Positions 22,234-30,791 of a stretch of DNA of 64,000 nt are shown here, in pieces (the stretch's first letter is position 1; every line of letters starts with the position of its first letter). Source of the DNA: Jiella flava (lineage in GTDB: Bacteria > Pseudomonadota > Alphaproteobacteria > Rhizobiales > Rhizobiaceae); NCBI RefSeq assembly GCF_017349315.1, contig NZ_JAFMPP010000019.1, positions 1-64,000 on the forward strand, written 5' to 3'. Both the position numbers and the translations under genes were made by a program. The notes beneath the pieces were generated by a model. That model was not told where the DNA came from. It worked only from the letters and a program-made list of their open reading frames with translations, and did no database searches.

Positions 22234-22251
22234 CTATCATCAATGATAGAT
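22234..22251. promoter_or_regulatory. Operator-like repeat upstream of the transporter operon
   Basis: CTATCAT-CA-ATGATAG (22234-22249) is a perfect inverted repeat and contains the octamer TGATAGAT (22244-22251), also present in the lacI/mocD divergent region. It lies ~85 bp before the isomerase start, in an AT-rich stretch suited to a promoter. It is a probable second site for the same LacI regulator. Confidence 0.5.
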
Positions 22252-22568
22252 ATCGCAATCATTAATGCAATTATTTTATCATTGTCCGCTCGAACGGCGC
22301 TCCGCTCTGTCTGAAATGGCAGTTGATGCCGTGGAGGATCGATGCCGCGGCATTTTGCTGCCCCCGCCCATTCCGGCGAACACAGGAGCGCATCGCTGTC
22401 CTGCGATGTTCGCTCCGAGGCTCGTTGCCGTGTGACAACCACACAAATGGCCCAACAGACACCGTCCCGAGGCCCGTCCAATCCGCCACCACGCTTGCCG
22501 GTGTTGGGGACTTCTGGAACTGACCGGAACCAAGATCGTCGTAAAATGCGTTGCGGCCGACAGACCCC
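22252..22568. other. Gene-free boundary between moc-like cluster and catabolic island
   Basis: The AT-rich part near 22255-22285 probably belongs to the transporter-operon promoter. The rest shows no ORF with a ribosome-binding site, no terminator with a T-run and no recognisable transposase remnant or direct-repeat end. Base composition changes from here towards the strongly C-ending codon use of the island. Confidence 0.45.
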
Positions 22569-23777
22569 TCAATCGGCGTGCCAAGTCTTGACCGGCGACC
22601 CTGTCGACGGCCGGGACTGCTCCGCGATCGCCCGTGCCAGCCCAATCAGCCGACGGTCGCTTCCCCGCGGCCCGACCAGCGACAGGCCCACGGGCGCCCC
22701 TTCGACCTCGGCCAACGGCACGCTAATCTGGGGCAGCCCGGCATGGCCGGCCAGACAGAGGAGCGAGAGCGCCCGGTTGCGGTAAAGCTCCATCTGCGCG
22801 CCCGACGAGCCCAGACGTGGCGCCGCCCCCGGCGCGGTGGGAACCAGCATGACCCCCTCCGGAGCGAGCCGATCCATGATGATCGCAGCGATCCTCGCGC
22901 GCAGCGCCCTTGCCGTCGCAATGGCCTCGGGGTGAAGCCGCAGCGCCGCCTCGAACCGCTCTCGCACGCCCGGGCCGAATTCCGGGTTGTTGGCGCGGAT
23001 CCAGTCACCGAAGACCTCGGCAACCTCCGCTCCCTGCACGATACCGAAGACCGGCTGCAACTCGGCGATCAATGCGGGCGGCAACAGCGCCGACCGGTCG
23101 GCTCCGTCGCGATGGCGCGCCAGCGGCACCGCCGCGTCGGGCGCAAGCGCCCAGATATCGTCGGGAGCGATCGACCGGTGCGGGCCCCTCGGAGCCTCCT
23201 TTGCAACCGCCTCGGTGATCCCCCCCAGCACCGCGTCGGCGACGCGCGACAGCGTCGCACCATCCCGCGTGAGGAACCCCGGCACGTCGTAGGAGGGCGC
23301 CAGCGCCTGCAATCCCACCGCAGGCAGCAAGCCATGGGTCGGCCGCCAGCCCCAGAGGCCGCAGAACGAGGCCGGCAACCGAACCGACCCACCGGTGTCC
23401 GAGCCGAGACCGATGTCGGCCAAACCTTGCGCTACCGCAGAGGCGGACCCCGAAGAGGAGCCACCCGGCACACGCTCCGGCGCGGCGGGGTTGAGGGGCG
23501 TTCCATAATGGGCATTCTCGCCCATCAGTGAATAGGCCAGCTCATCCATATGGGTCTTGCCCACGGGCCGAGCGCCCTGCCTGATCAGTCGATCCACGAG
23601 GGGCGCGGTATCGAGGGCGGGCGGACGCGAGGCCGCCCACAGCGGATGCCCCGAGCCCGCGATCGTCCCCGCCAGTTCGAAATTGTCCTTGATCGCCAGG
23701 CGCAGCCCGGCGAGCGGCCCGTCGCCCGCGGGAAAATCGGCGGGGTCGAGCGTCAGAACGAAGGGCGAAGCGGCCAT
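22569..23777 (-). CDS. Amidase-signature hydrolase
   Basis: A 402-residue amidase of the Ser-cisSer-Lys family. The catalytic lysine is in LAIKDNF (residue ~30), and the signature GGSSSGSASAVAQGLADIGL continues to SDTGGSVRLPA, which holds both serines. It is shorter than typical GatA (~480), near the size of AtzE/AtzF and allophanate-type amidases without an extra C-terminal domain. ATG 23777 shares its A with the TGA stop of the upstream gene (TGATG), so translation is coupled. It is the last gene of the hydrolase operon and should cleave a small amide or carbamoyl product of the pathway. Confidence 0.87.
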   Translation of the reverse strand: MAASPFVLTLDPADFPAGDGPLAGLRLAIKDNFELAGTIAGSGHPLWAASRPPALDTAPLVDRLIRQGARPVGKTHMDELAYSLMGENAHYGTPLNPAAPERVPGGSSSGSASAVAQGLADIGLGSDTGGSVRLPASFCGLWGWRPTHGLLPAVGLQALAPSYDVPGFLTRDGATLSRVADAVLGGITEAVAKEAPRGPHRSIAPDDIWALAPDAAVPLARHRDGADRSALLPPALIAELQPVFGIVQGAEVAEVFGDWIRANNPEFGPGVRERFEAALRLHPEAIATARALRARIAAIIMDRLAPEGVMLVPTAPGAAPRLGSSGAQMELYRNRALSLLCLAGHAGLPQISVPLAEVEGAPVGLSLVGPRGSDRRLIGLARAIAEQSRPSTGSPVKTWHAD

Positions 23778-25468
23778 CACACCCCCTCCTCTGCTGGCAG
23801 GATCGGCAGGGTCAAGGCGCAGTCGGCGCCCAGCTGCAGGACGATCGTAGTCACCAATGCGGCCTCCGCGGCCGCGGTCACCGGGTCGGCCCCGGTGCCC
23901 GGATTGACCGGATGGGCCGGAAAATCCGAGGCGGCGAGCGAGAGGCGCAGCGCCTCGCCCGGCTGCAGAGTGCGGCAGGTGCCGGTCATCGCGATCTTGA
24001 CCGGGCCGTCGGGCCGTTCGCGCAGGTGCCGGTATCCGCCGCAGAGCGGCGCAACCTTGCCCGAACGCTCAATCACCGACAGGGTCGCCGAAAGGTCAAA
24101 GCTCGGCCGGTCGGCCGTGACGCGGAGTGACAGCGCCACCCGCCCCGCCAGGCGGACAGGCGCGTCGAATGGTGCGGTGTCGAAGGTCGCGACATCGCCT
24201 CGCGCGTCGGTCTCGCTGCGGTCATGGGGGCCCGGGCCCCGCCCATAGATCGGCCCTGCCGCCGGCGCCGGGCGCCAGGGATCGTGGACGATGATCTCCG
24301 AGCCTTGGCCCGGGGCTTCGGCCAGACCGCCATCGCCCGGCCGCGTCGCCGCCCGGCCCGCACCGGTCAGATAGAGCCGGCGCGGGGTCGTGGGCAGCGC
24401 GGCGTGGCTCTGCCAGCGGCCGGTGCCCATGTCGAAGAGCCGCACCCGGTCATCCGCCGCAAGGGTGCCCCTGCCTTTGAGCACCGCGTCGAGAAAGGCG
24501 ATCTGTGCCCGGTCGGTGTCGGTCGCTGCTTCGGGGCCGAAATCCATGCCAGCCAGATGCCGCGTCCAAGGGAAATGCGCCCAGGGCCCGACTTTTAGCC
24601 GCAGCGTCGGATCACCGGGCCGGTCGAGGGCTGAGAATCCTGTCAGGGTGGCGCCCAGAAAGCTATCGTACCAGCCGCCGATGAACAGCATCGGCAGACC
24701 CCGCGCCCGAAGCCTCGCCACCTGCGCCCCGACCGAGATCATCTGCCAGCGCGGATCGTCGGGCGGGGTGGTCGACCAGGCGGGAAAGTGGCCAGCGGCC
24801 TGCGCGCCGACCAGCGCCTCGGGCTGGCCCGGAACCCGGCCGGAAAACAATCCTGGGAGGCCTGCGCGCAGACTGGCATGGGCCGCGCCCTGCCCCGCCC
24901 GGCGCGCGCCCTCGACGGCGATCTGGGTGCCCCAGCCGGCCATTTCGGCCAGGTTGAACGCGCCGCCCTGCCAGGCCCAACCCTCGGCCGGATCCCACGG
25001 CCCCATCGCCGGGATGAGCGCCGCCAGCGAGGGGCAGTCGCCGGTGGCGGCCAGAAGCTGGTTATAGGCCTGATAGGAAAACCCATACATCGCGACCCGG
25101 CCGTCCGAGCCGGGCAGCGCCGCCGCCCATTCCACCGTCTCGGCACCGTCAGCGGCCTCGTCAGCGCCCGGGTCGAACCGGCCCTCGGAGGTGCCGCGCC
25201 CGCGCACGTCCTGAACCACCACTAGATAGCCCTGCGCCGCATACCAGGCCGGATGGGCGTAGCAGACAGTGCAGCCGATCCGCCGCCCGTAGGCCTGCCG
25301 CTGCAAGAGCACCGGCCAGGGCCCCGGCCCCGCCGGGCGCCAGATATCGGCATCGAGCCGCGTGCCGTCCGCTGTGGTCATCGACCGGGTTTCGGGCGCC
25401 AGCACGCCCCCGCCCCCCGCCATGGGCAGATCCGGCAGGCCCAATGGCGGCTGGTCGGGCCTGGTCAT
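23777..25468 (-). CDS. CocE/NonD family serine hydrolase
   Basis: A 563-residue hydrolase of the cocaine-esterase / X-Pro dipeptidyl-peptidase (S15) family. An alpha/beta-hydrolase core has the nucleophile in GFSYQAY (Ser131), VVVQDVRGRGTSEG before it, and the catalytic His in VGPWAHF (~residue 290). A beta-rich jelly-roll domain follows at the C-terminus (~370-563). The family hydrolyses esters or amides of bulky compounds, including tropane esters. No signal peptide is seen, so it is cytoplasmic. Both ends overlap neighbours by 1-4 bp within the operon. The substrate is unknown. Confidence 0.88.
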   Translation of the reverse strand: MTRPDQPPLGLPDLPMAGGGGVLAPETRSMTTADGTRLDADIWRPAGPGPWPVLLQRQAYGRRIGCTVCYAHPAWYAAQGYLVVVQDVRGRGTSEGRFDPGADEAADGAETVEWAAALPGSDGRVAMYGFSYQAYNQLLAATGDCPSLAALIPAMGPWDPAEGWAWQGGAFNLAEMAGWGTQIAVEGARRAGQGAAHASLRAGLPGLFSGRVPGQPEALVGAQAAGHFPAWSTTPPDDPRWQMISVGAQVARLRARGLPMLFIGGWYDSFLGATLTGFSALDRPGDPTLRLKVGPWAHFPWTRHLAGMDFGPEAATDTDRAQIAFLDAVLKGRGTLAADDRVRLFDMGTGRWQSHAALPTTPRRLYLTGAGRAATRPGDGGLAEAPGQGSEIIVHDPWRPAPAAGPIYGRGPGPHDRSETDARGDVATFDTAPFDAPVRLAGRVALSLRVTADRPSFDLSATLSVIERSGKVAPLCGGYRHLRERPDGPVKIAMTGTCRTLQPGEALRLSLAASDFPAHPVNPGTGADPVTAAAEAALVTTIVLQLGADCALTLPILPAEEGV

Positions 25469-26295
25469 GCGCGGTCCTGCGGGAGCGCGTGATCGGGCGC
25501 CGTGTTGAACGTCTCCAGAGGAAAGGCGGAAACCTCGCCGATCAGGGTCAGGAGGCGCCCGACCGCGCGGTCGAACACCGCCGCCCCCCGCTCGGCATCC
25601 GCTGCCGCGGCATTGCCCGCGGCGCCCGAGGGATGCAGATCCTGCGCCTGCCAGCCAAAGCCCACGGCACCCTCGGGCGTCAGCATTCCGCCGATCTGCT
25701 CCAGCGCGACCGACAGCGGCACGAAGTCGCCCGCCTGGTCCATCCCGACCAGATCCGGCCTAAGGTGCAGCATGACGCTGGTTTCCACCTCGCCGCCATG
25801 AATGCCGTGGTTCAGCTCATGGTCCGAGAACAGATCATTCATCGGCGTAAAGCGCGACCACGTGGATGACACCGCCAGCATGCCCAGTTCGATCCGCAGG
25901 CGCCGGCAGACCATTTCCATCACCTGCGGCTGGCCGCCATGGGAGTTGACGAAAAGGATCCGCCGGCAGCCGGCGCGCCGGACGCTGCGGGCGATCTCGA
26001 ACCAGTACTCGGCCAAAAGCGGCCCGGGGATGGTCAACGTGCCGGGATAGGCCAGATGTTCGTCGGACTTGCCCACCGCCGACAGGGGCAAGACCAGCGC
26101 GGGAAAGTCGGGATCCATCCGCTCCACCGCCGCCCGGATCAACCGGTCGCAGATCTCGGCGTCGACGCGGACCGGCAAGTGGGGTCCGTGCTGTTCGGTC
26201 GCCCCGACCGGAAACACTGCCACCACCTGCGACAGGTCCAGCGCCGCGAAGTCGGCCGTGGTCAGATCGCTCCACCAATGGGATTTCAAGGTCAT
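25465..26295 (-). CDS. Creatininase family amidohydrolase
   Basis: A 276-residue metal-dependent hydrolase of the creatininase superfamily. The metal residues appear in GATEQHGPHLPVRVDAE (Glu34, His36, Asp45), FVNSHGGQ (His119) and HGGEVETS (Glu169/171), the full set expected for activity. The superfamily opens cyclic amides (creatinine, formamides, F420 and mycofactocin precursors), so ring opening is a reasonable guess. Nothing else in the window points to creatine metabolism. Its stop overlaps the next gene by 4 bp (ATGA). Confidence 0.87.
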   Translation of the reverse strand: MTLKSHWWSDLTTADFAALDLSQVVAVFPVGATEQHGPHLPVRVDAEICDRLIRAAVERMDPDFPALVLPLSAVGKSDEHLAYPGTLTIPGPLLAEYWFEIARSVRRAGCRRILFVNSHGGQPQVMEMVCRRLRIELGMLAVSSTWSRFTPMNDLFSDHELNHGIHGGEVETSVMLHLRPDLVGMDQAGDFVPLSVALEQIGGMLTPEGAVGFGWQAQDLHPSGAAGNAAAADAERGAAVFDRAVGRLLTLIGEVSAFPLETFNTAPDHALPQDRA

Positions 26296-26359
26296 CTCGT
26301 CCTTTCGCTACGGCAGAGCCCCGGCATGCCACAGGCGGCAGAGGGGCAAGTGGGAGGAA

Positions 26360-26743
26360 TCAATGCGTGTCGGCCATCAGCGAGACATGGGCGGCGACCA
26401 CCTTCCACCCGTCCGCGGTCAGGATCCAGGTCTGGCTTTGCCGGCCCAGACTGCCCCCGGCGCGGCGGAAGATCAGGTTGCACACGCCGAGGTCGGGGCC
26501 AAAAGTGACGATGTCGCGCCGCACCACCTCCCGCGCGGGAGAGCCGCCGGGGCGGGCCTTGCGGAATGCCCGGATCTCGTCGATGCCATGCAGGTTCTCG
26601 CCCACGCCATAGCGCAAGGTCAGCGGGCTGTCCCAGAACAGCGCATCCATCTCGTCGAGCCGATTGTCCCTGAGCGCCGTCTCATAGGCATCGCAGGCCG
26701 CGGTCAGGTTGGCCAGGGTCTCGTCGTCGTTCACGATCATCAT
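26360..26743 (-). CDS. HpxZ/AtzH-like SnoaL-fold protein
   Basis: A 127-residue protein of the DUF3225/HpxZ family, with TALRDNRLDEMDALFWDSPLTLRYGVGENLHG and a C-terminal SQTWILTADGWKVVAAHVS. Relatives include HpxZ of oxalurate breakdown and AtzH of cyanurate breakdown, where the gene sits beside an amidase. AGGAGG lies only 1 base before the first ATG (26743), so ATG 26740 or GTG 26734 may be the real start. Its presence next to amidases links the operon to nitrogen-rich ring degradation. Confidence 0.8.
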   Translation of the reverse strand: MMIVNDDETLANLTAACDAYETALRDNRLDEMDALFWDSPLTLRYGVGENLHGIDEIRAFRKARPGGSPAREVVRRDIVTFGPDLGVCNLIFRRAGGSLGRQSQTWILTADGWKVVAAHVSLMADTH

Positions 26744-26783
26744 GCCTCCTTTCCCACCGGTCGCGGCGCTGACCGCGTGCTCA

Positions 26784-28031
26784 TCATGCCCGGGGATCCC
26801 GCATCAGGACCGGTTCGGGCCGCCAGAGCCGAACCCGCCCGCCCCGCACCACCCCGGTGACCGGGGCATTGCGGCGGATGGCCTCCGCCTCGGTCCGGGC
26901 GGCCAAAAGCACGAATTCCGCGCTCTGACCGACCGCGATGCCCGGCGCGGCCAGCCCGGTGATCTCTTGCGCGGCGGACGAGATCATCCGCCATACGCCG
27001 GCCAGCGCGGTCTCGCTCCCCAGCTGGTCGAGATGGGCGTAATACTGCGCCATGCGCAAAAGCGCGGCGTCACCGAATGGGGTGAACGGATTCTCGACAT
27101 TGTTGGTCGCCAAGGCGACGGTCGCGCCGAGCCCGGCAATCTCGGCCGCCGGCGCCATGCCGCGGGGGCGCATCGGGCCCTGCCCGGCGGCGTTGAGGAA
27201 ACTGTCGGTCGCAGGCAGCACCACCAGCCCGACGCCTGCGCGGGCCATGGCGCGCGCCAGCTCCTGGCGTTGCGCCTCGGGAAAAGACGCGAACTTGGTG
27301 GCATGGCCGACGGTCACCCGCCCCTGCCAGCCGCGTGCCTCGGTCTCGGCCAGGATCACCGGCAGGATCGTGCCCTCCGGATCAAGGTCGAAATCCGCAT
27401 GGAAATCGACATCGACGTCGAACTGCTCCGCCAGGTCAAAGATCGCCCGGACATGAGCCGGCGGGTCGGTATCGGTATAGGGGCAGCCGCCCACCAGATC
27501 GGCCCCCGCCGCCAGCGCCTCGGCCAGAAGCGCCAGCGTCTCGGGTTCCTGCGTCAGTCCTTCTTGCGCGAAGACGCAGACCTGCACCTCGATCAGGTCG
27601 GCAAAATCGCGGGCCAGCTGCAAGACCCCTTCGAAAGCGCGCAGCCCCACGCGGGGGTCGACCTCGGCAAAGCTGCGCATGCGAAGGGTGCCCGCGCGCA
27701 CCGCCATCTCCAACACCTCGGCGCCGCGGGCGTGCACGTCCTCGGCCGTAAAGCCCGCCTTGGCCGCCGCGGTCAGTCGCACCGCCTCGGAAAGCGTGCC
27801 CTCGCAGATCGGACAGCGACCGAGGATCAGCGCCTTGTCCAGATGAACATGCGCATCGGTGAAGCCCGGCACCATCAGCGCGCCTTGCGCGTCCAGCACC
27901 TCCGCCCCGTCGGTATCGACCTCGGTCTCCAGCGCGGCAATACATCCGCCCTCGACCCGCACCGACAGGCCGGCGCGCCCGTCGGGCAGCCGCAGATTGC
28001 GGATCACGAAGGGCGCGTCATTCGCCAGCAA
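26784..28031 (-). CDS. Cytosine-deaminase-like amidohydrolase with altered active site
   Basis: A 415-residue amidohydrolase-superfamily protein resembling CodA. The metal motif HVHLD (61-65) and later histidines H211 (DFHADFD) and H243 (VGHATKF) are present. Aligned by eye to E. coli CodA, the catalytic Glu217 position is Phe214 and the metal-ligand Asp313 position is Asn310 (TNNVENPFTPFG). It is therefore unlikely to be a standard cytosine deaminase and may be a diverged hydrolase. The start is TTG 28031, with GGAG upstream, overlapping the monooxygenase gene by 14 bp. Confidence 0.82.
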   Translation of the reverse strand: MLANDAPFVIRNLRLPDGRAGLSVRVEGGCIAALETEVDTDGAEVLDAQGALMVPGFTDAHVHLDKALILGRCPICEGTLSEAVRLTAAAKAGFTAEDVHARGAEVLEMAVRAGTLRMRSFAEVDPRVGLRAFEGVLQLARDFADLIEVQVCVFAQEGLTQEPETLALLAEALAAGADLVGGCPYTDTDPPAHVRAIFDLAEQFDVDVDFHADFDLDPEGTILPVILAETEARGWQGRVTVGHATKFASFPEAQRQELARAMARAGVGLVVLPATDSFLNAAGQGPMRPRGMAPAAEIAGLGATVALATNNVENPFTPFGDAALLRMAQYYAHLDQLGSETALAGVWRMISSAAQEITGLAAPGIAVGQSAEFVLLAARTEAEAIRRNAPVTGVVRGGRVRLWRPEPVLMRDPRA

Positions 28032-29499
28032 GACACATCTCCGCCACCGCTCGTTCCTCTTCCGCGAGCCAGCGCGCCATGGCGTCAGGCACCACGACTC
28101 CGGGCGCGGTCAGGGCCTCCAGCTGCGGCATGATCTTGTCGATCTGCTCGTCGAAAAGCCGCCGGGTCACCGCCTGTACCAGTCGCGGCGTGCCATGAAG
28201 GAAGGCCGCGATCGACACCGAAGCAAAGCTGCCCATGCTCATCGCCGACAGCTGATTGAAGGCCAGCACCCTGTCGATCCCCGGCGCGCTGCCCGGGGTC
28301 CGTTCCGTAAAGGCATAGTCGTCGAGCCAGGGGAAATCCAATTTGGGGCTGCGTTCCTCGCCCGCCGGCGGGGTGAAGCGATCGCGCCACAGCGCGGCCT
28401 CCTCGCGCAACCGCGAGAGCTCCGGGCGCAGCGCCATGTTCACCCCCACCCCGGTCGCGGCAAAGAGGTGGTCGAAGCCCCAGAGCCGCCGCGGCGTGCG
28501 CAGCGCGATCTCACTGCCCGTCCAGGACAACGCCTCGATCCCCGATCCAACGTGAATCTTGAAGTTCTCGAACGTGCAGGCCCGGTGAAAGTGATGCGCC
28601 GCAGGGGCCTGACGCAGCCCCCCGACATAGGACGAGATCTGCCACTTGACCTCGGGCGGAATGCGCGCCGCATGAACCAGGAAGCCGCCGGTCTCGAACC
28701 AGCGCAGCACGTCGCGCAGCGGCAGCTCGGGGCGGCGGATCAGCATGTCGACCCGTTCGGCCCCGGCGTCGAGCGCCGTCACCGCCATGTCGAAGGCCGC
28801 AGCTCCCGCGCCCAGCACCGCAACGCGCTTGCCACTCAGATGGCGCTCGTCAAAAACGTCCGCAGAATGGTTCCAGACATGCCGCGGCAGGTTCTCAGAC
28901 ACGATCCCGGGTGTGACCCAGGCTCCGCCGCCCTCCATCCCCGTGGCCAGCACCAGAAGCCGCGCGCGCATCGTGCCGCCGCCGGCCAGCGACAGGCTCA
29001 CCCCATCGGCGTCATAATCGATTCGCTCGACCCGCGTGTCGTTGCGGATTTCGAGCCCCGCGAAGCTGCGGAACCAGCGCAGATAATCCATCCAGATCGT
29101 GCGCGGCACGCCGCCCATCGCGTCCCAGGCAGGCTGGCCCAGCCGCGCCACCGTGTAAGCCTCGATCGACAGGGACGGAATGCCTCCCTCGATCCCCGTG
29201 GTTTCCTTGGGAGAGCGGATCTCGTAATTGCGGGCATAGGTTTCCCAGACGCCTTCGCACCCGGCCGGACTGGCGTCGAGCAGGACGACATTGGTGACGC
29301 CGTGACGTTTCAGCCCCCAGCCCGCGGCAAGTCCGCTCTGCCCGGCGCCGAGGATCACCACGTCGGGCATCTCCGGCCCCTGCCCCGGGGCGGGTAGAAC
29401 CCAAGGCCGGGTCGCAAAGCGCATCATCTCGATATCGCGGCGGATTTGTGCGGCCAGCGCATCGAGGCGCGCCTCAGCCTGAGGGTGATTTTGTAGCAT
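28018..29499 (-). CDS. Flavin-dependent monooxygenase-like NAD(P)/FAD oxidoreductase
   Basis: A 493-residue protein with two Rossmann motifs: GAGQSGLAAG (51-60) for FAD and VLGAGAAAFDMA (~residue 215) for NAD(P)H. The layout is that of flavin-containing, N-hydroxylating or Baeyer-Villiger monooxygenases, without the textbook FxGxxxHxxxY fingerprint, so the exact class is open. ATG 29499 follows GGGAAGAG. It is the first gene of the hydrolase operon (monooxygenase, amidohydrolase, HpxZ-like, creatininase-like, CocE, amidase), suggesting that oxygenation precedes hydrolysis. A LysR-type palindrome lies ~100 bp upstream. Confidence 0.83.
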   Translation of the reverse strand: MLQNHPQAEARLDALAAQIRRDIEMMRFATRPWVLPAPGQGPEMPDVVILGAGQSGLAAGWGLKRHGVTNVVLLDASPAGCEGVWETYARNYEIRSPKETTGIEGGIPSLSIEAYTVARLGQPAWDAMGGVPRTIWMDYLRWFRSFAGLEIRNDTRVERIDYDADGVSLSLAGGGTMRARLLVLATGMEGGGAWVTPGIVSENLPRHVWNHSADVFDERHLSGKRVAVLGAGAAAFDMAVTALDAGAERVDMLIRRPELPLRDVLRWFETGGFLVHAARIPPEVKWQISSYVGGLRQAPAAHHFHRACTFENFKIHVGSGIEALSWTGSEIALRTPRRLWGFDHLFAATGVGVNMALRPELSRLREEAALWRDRFTPPAGEERSPKLDFPWLDDYAFTERTPGSAPGIDRVLAFNQLSAMSMGSFASVSIAAFLHGTPRLVQAVTRRLFDEQIDKIMPQLEALTAPGVVVPDAMARWLAEEERAVAEMCLAGE

Positions 29500-29595
29500 C
29501 GCTCTTCCCTTGCGGGGGCGGGCAGACGCGCCCGCCGAGCCCAAAGCTACCGGCCTCTTAGGACAAAGGGACAGCGCAGAATAAGGCGCGCATCG

Positions 29596-29610
29596 TTGCC
29601 TATCGGGCAA
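29596..29610. promoter_or_regulatory. LysR-type binding palindrome upstream of the hydrolase operon
   Basis: TTGCC-TATCG-GGCAA is a perfect inverted repeat fitting the LysR T-N11-A rule. It lies ~97 bp before the monooxygenase start, and the same pattern occurs at 33264-33278 and, as TTGC-N7-GCAA, at 33330-33344. Confidence 0.65.
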
Positions 29611-29742
29611 CGGCGCCCGCCGCCCACACACGGGCGGGCCCGGCAGGCCCCCAACGGCGAGATCGACCACGGGCGCGGCGGCGGAAACGGGCAGCGCCAG
29701 GCGTGATCTCTCGGTTGAATTGGAGGAAGCAGGCTGCCAGGC

Positions 29743-30690
29743 TTAGGCGTCGGCCACGCGCCAGACCTCCAGCTTTTCGGAGAACAGCGGCAGCGCGGCG
29801 GTCAGCCGCTGCAAGAGCACCGCCGCGGCATTGGACCGGCCCTGGCTCATCTGCGTCCAGAGGACGATCTGCATCTTGGGCGTCGCCCGGCCTGAAAGCG
29901 GAACGAAGACCAGATCGCCGCGGCCAAGGCGCTCCATGATCCCCACCGGACTGCGCACCGCGAGGCCAAGGCCCGCCAGCACGAGGTCCAGCGCACTATC
30001 GGAGGTGTTGATCTCGATGAACGGCCGGTGGCGACCGCCTTCGGTGAGGATATGATTGACCGGCCCGCCGCCGCCATAGCCGGCGCTGCCAAGCACCATC
30101 CGTTCCCCCGCCAGATCCGACAGCGTCACACTGGCGCGGCTGGCCAGCGGATGATCGGGGCGCATGATCGCGCCGGTAGGGATCGGCAGCGCCGCAATCC
30201 GGCGGATGTCGGACCGGGTCGGCGGATCCACCGACAGGCCGATGTCGGCCTCTCCATCGGCCAAACATTCCATGACCTTGGCGGCCTCCTGCATGATCAG
30301 CGAGTAGGAGATCCCGGGATATTCCTTGGAGAACTTCGCCAGCTCAGGCCCGAAAAAATCGCGCGCGATGCCGTCTTCCAGCGCAATCCGCACATGGCCC
30401 CGGCGCAATCCGCGCATGTCGTCGATCTGCGCGATCGCCTTGTCCAGATCGCGCTGCAGGTTGCTGATATAGCCGTAGAGAACCTCACCCGCCGCGGTCA
30501 GTTTGACCCCGTCGGCCACCCGGTCGAACAGCCGCACCTGCAGCTGATCCTCCAGCTTCAGGATCTGCCGATTCACCGCCGAGGGCGCGATCGACAGGAA
30601 ATCCGAGGCCTGACGCATCGACCCGGCGCGGGCGGCTTCGGCAAAGTAGCGCAGCGCCACCAGGTGGACATGAACGAAACTCTTGGGCAT
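29743..30690 (-). CDS. LysR-family transcriptional regulator
   Basis: A 315-residue LysR regulator. The N-terminal winged helix is at residues ~8-65 (YFAEAARAGSMRQASDFLSI then SAVNRQILKLEDQL), followed by an effector domain with GHVRIALEDG. ATG 30690 follows GAGAAGG. It lies between the hydrolase operon and the ABC permeases on the same strand, and palindromes of one type lie ahead of both operons, so it is the likely pathway activator. An ORF extending to 31206 in this frame is an artefact overlapping the permease. Confidence 0.9.
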   Translation of the reverse strand: MPKSFVHVHLVALRYFAEAARAGSMRQASDFLSIAPSAVNRQILKLEDQLQVRLFDRVADGVKLTAAGEVLYGYISNLQRDLDKAIAQIDDMRGLRRGHVRIALEDGIARDFFGPELAKFSKEYPGISYSLIMQEAAKVMECLADGEADIGLSVDPPTRSDIRRIAALPIPTGAIMRPDHPLASRASVTLSDLAGERMVLGSAGYGGGGPVNHILTEGGRHRPFIEINTSDSALDLVLAGLGLAVRSPVGIMERLGRGDLVFVPLSGRATPKMQIVLWTQMSQGRSNAAAVLLQRLTAALPLFSEKLEVWRVADA

Positions 30691-30791
30691 CGACCTTCTC
30701 TTTCCAGTTCGCGGAAAAGATATAGGCCGAGATGCAGATTGGGCGCCAGGCGGCATCGCCGGTTCCGCCACACATGGCCACTTCGCGCGTT

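Noticed and set aside
25465-26295. Creatine/creatinine degradation as the island's purpose
   Set aside because: No creatinase, sarcosine oxidase or methylhydantoinase partner is present; the creatininase superfamily is functionally broad.
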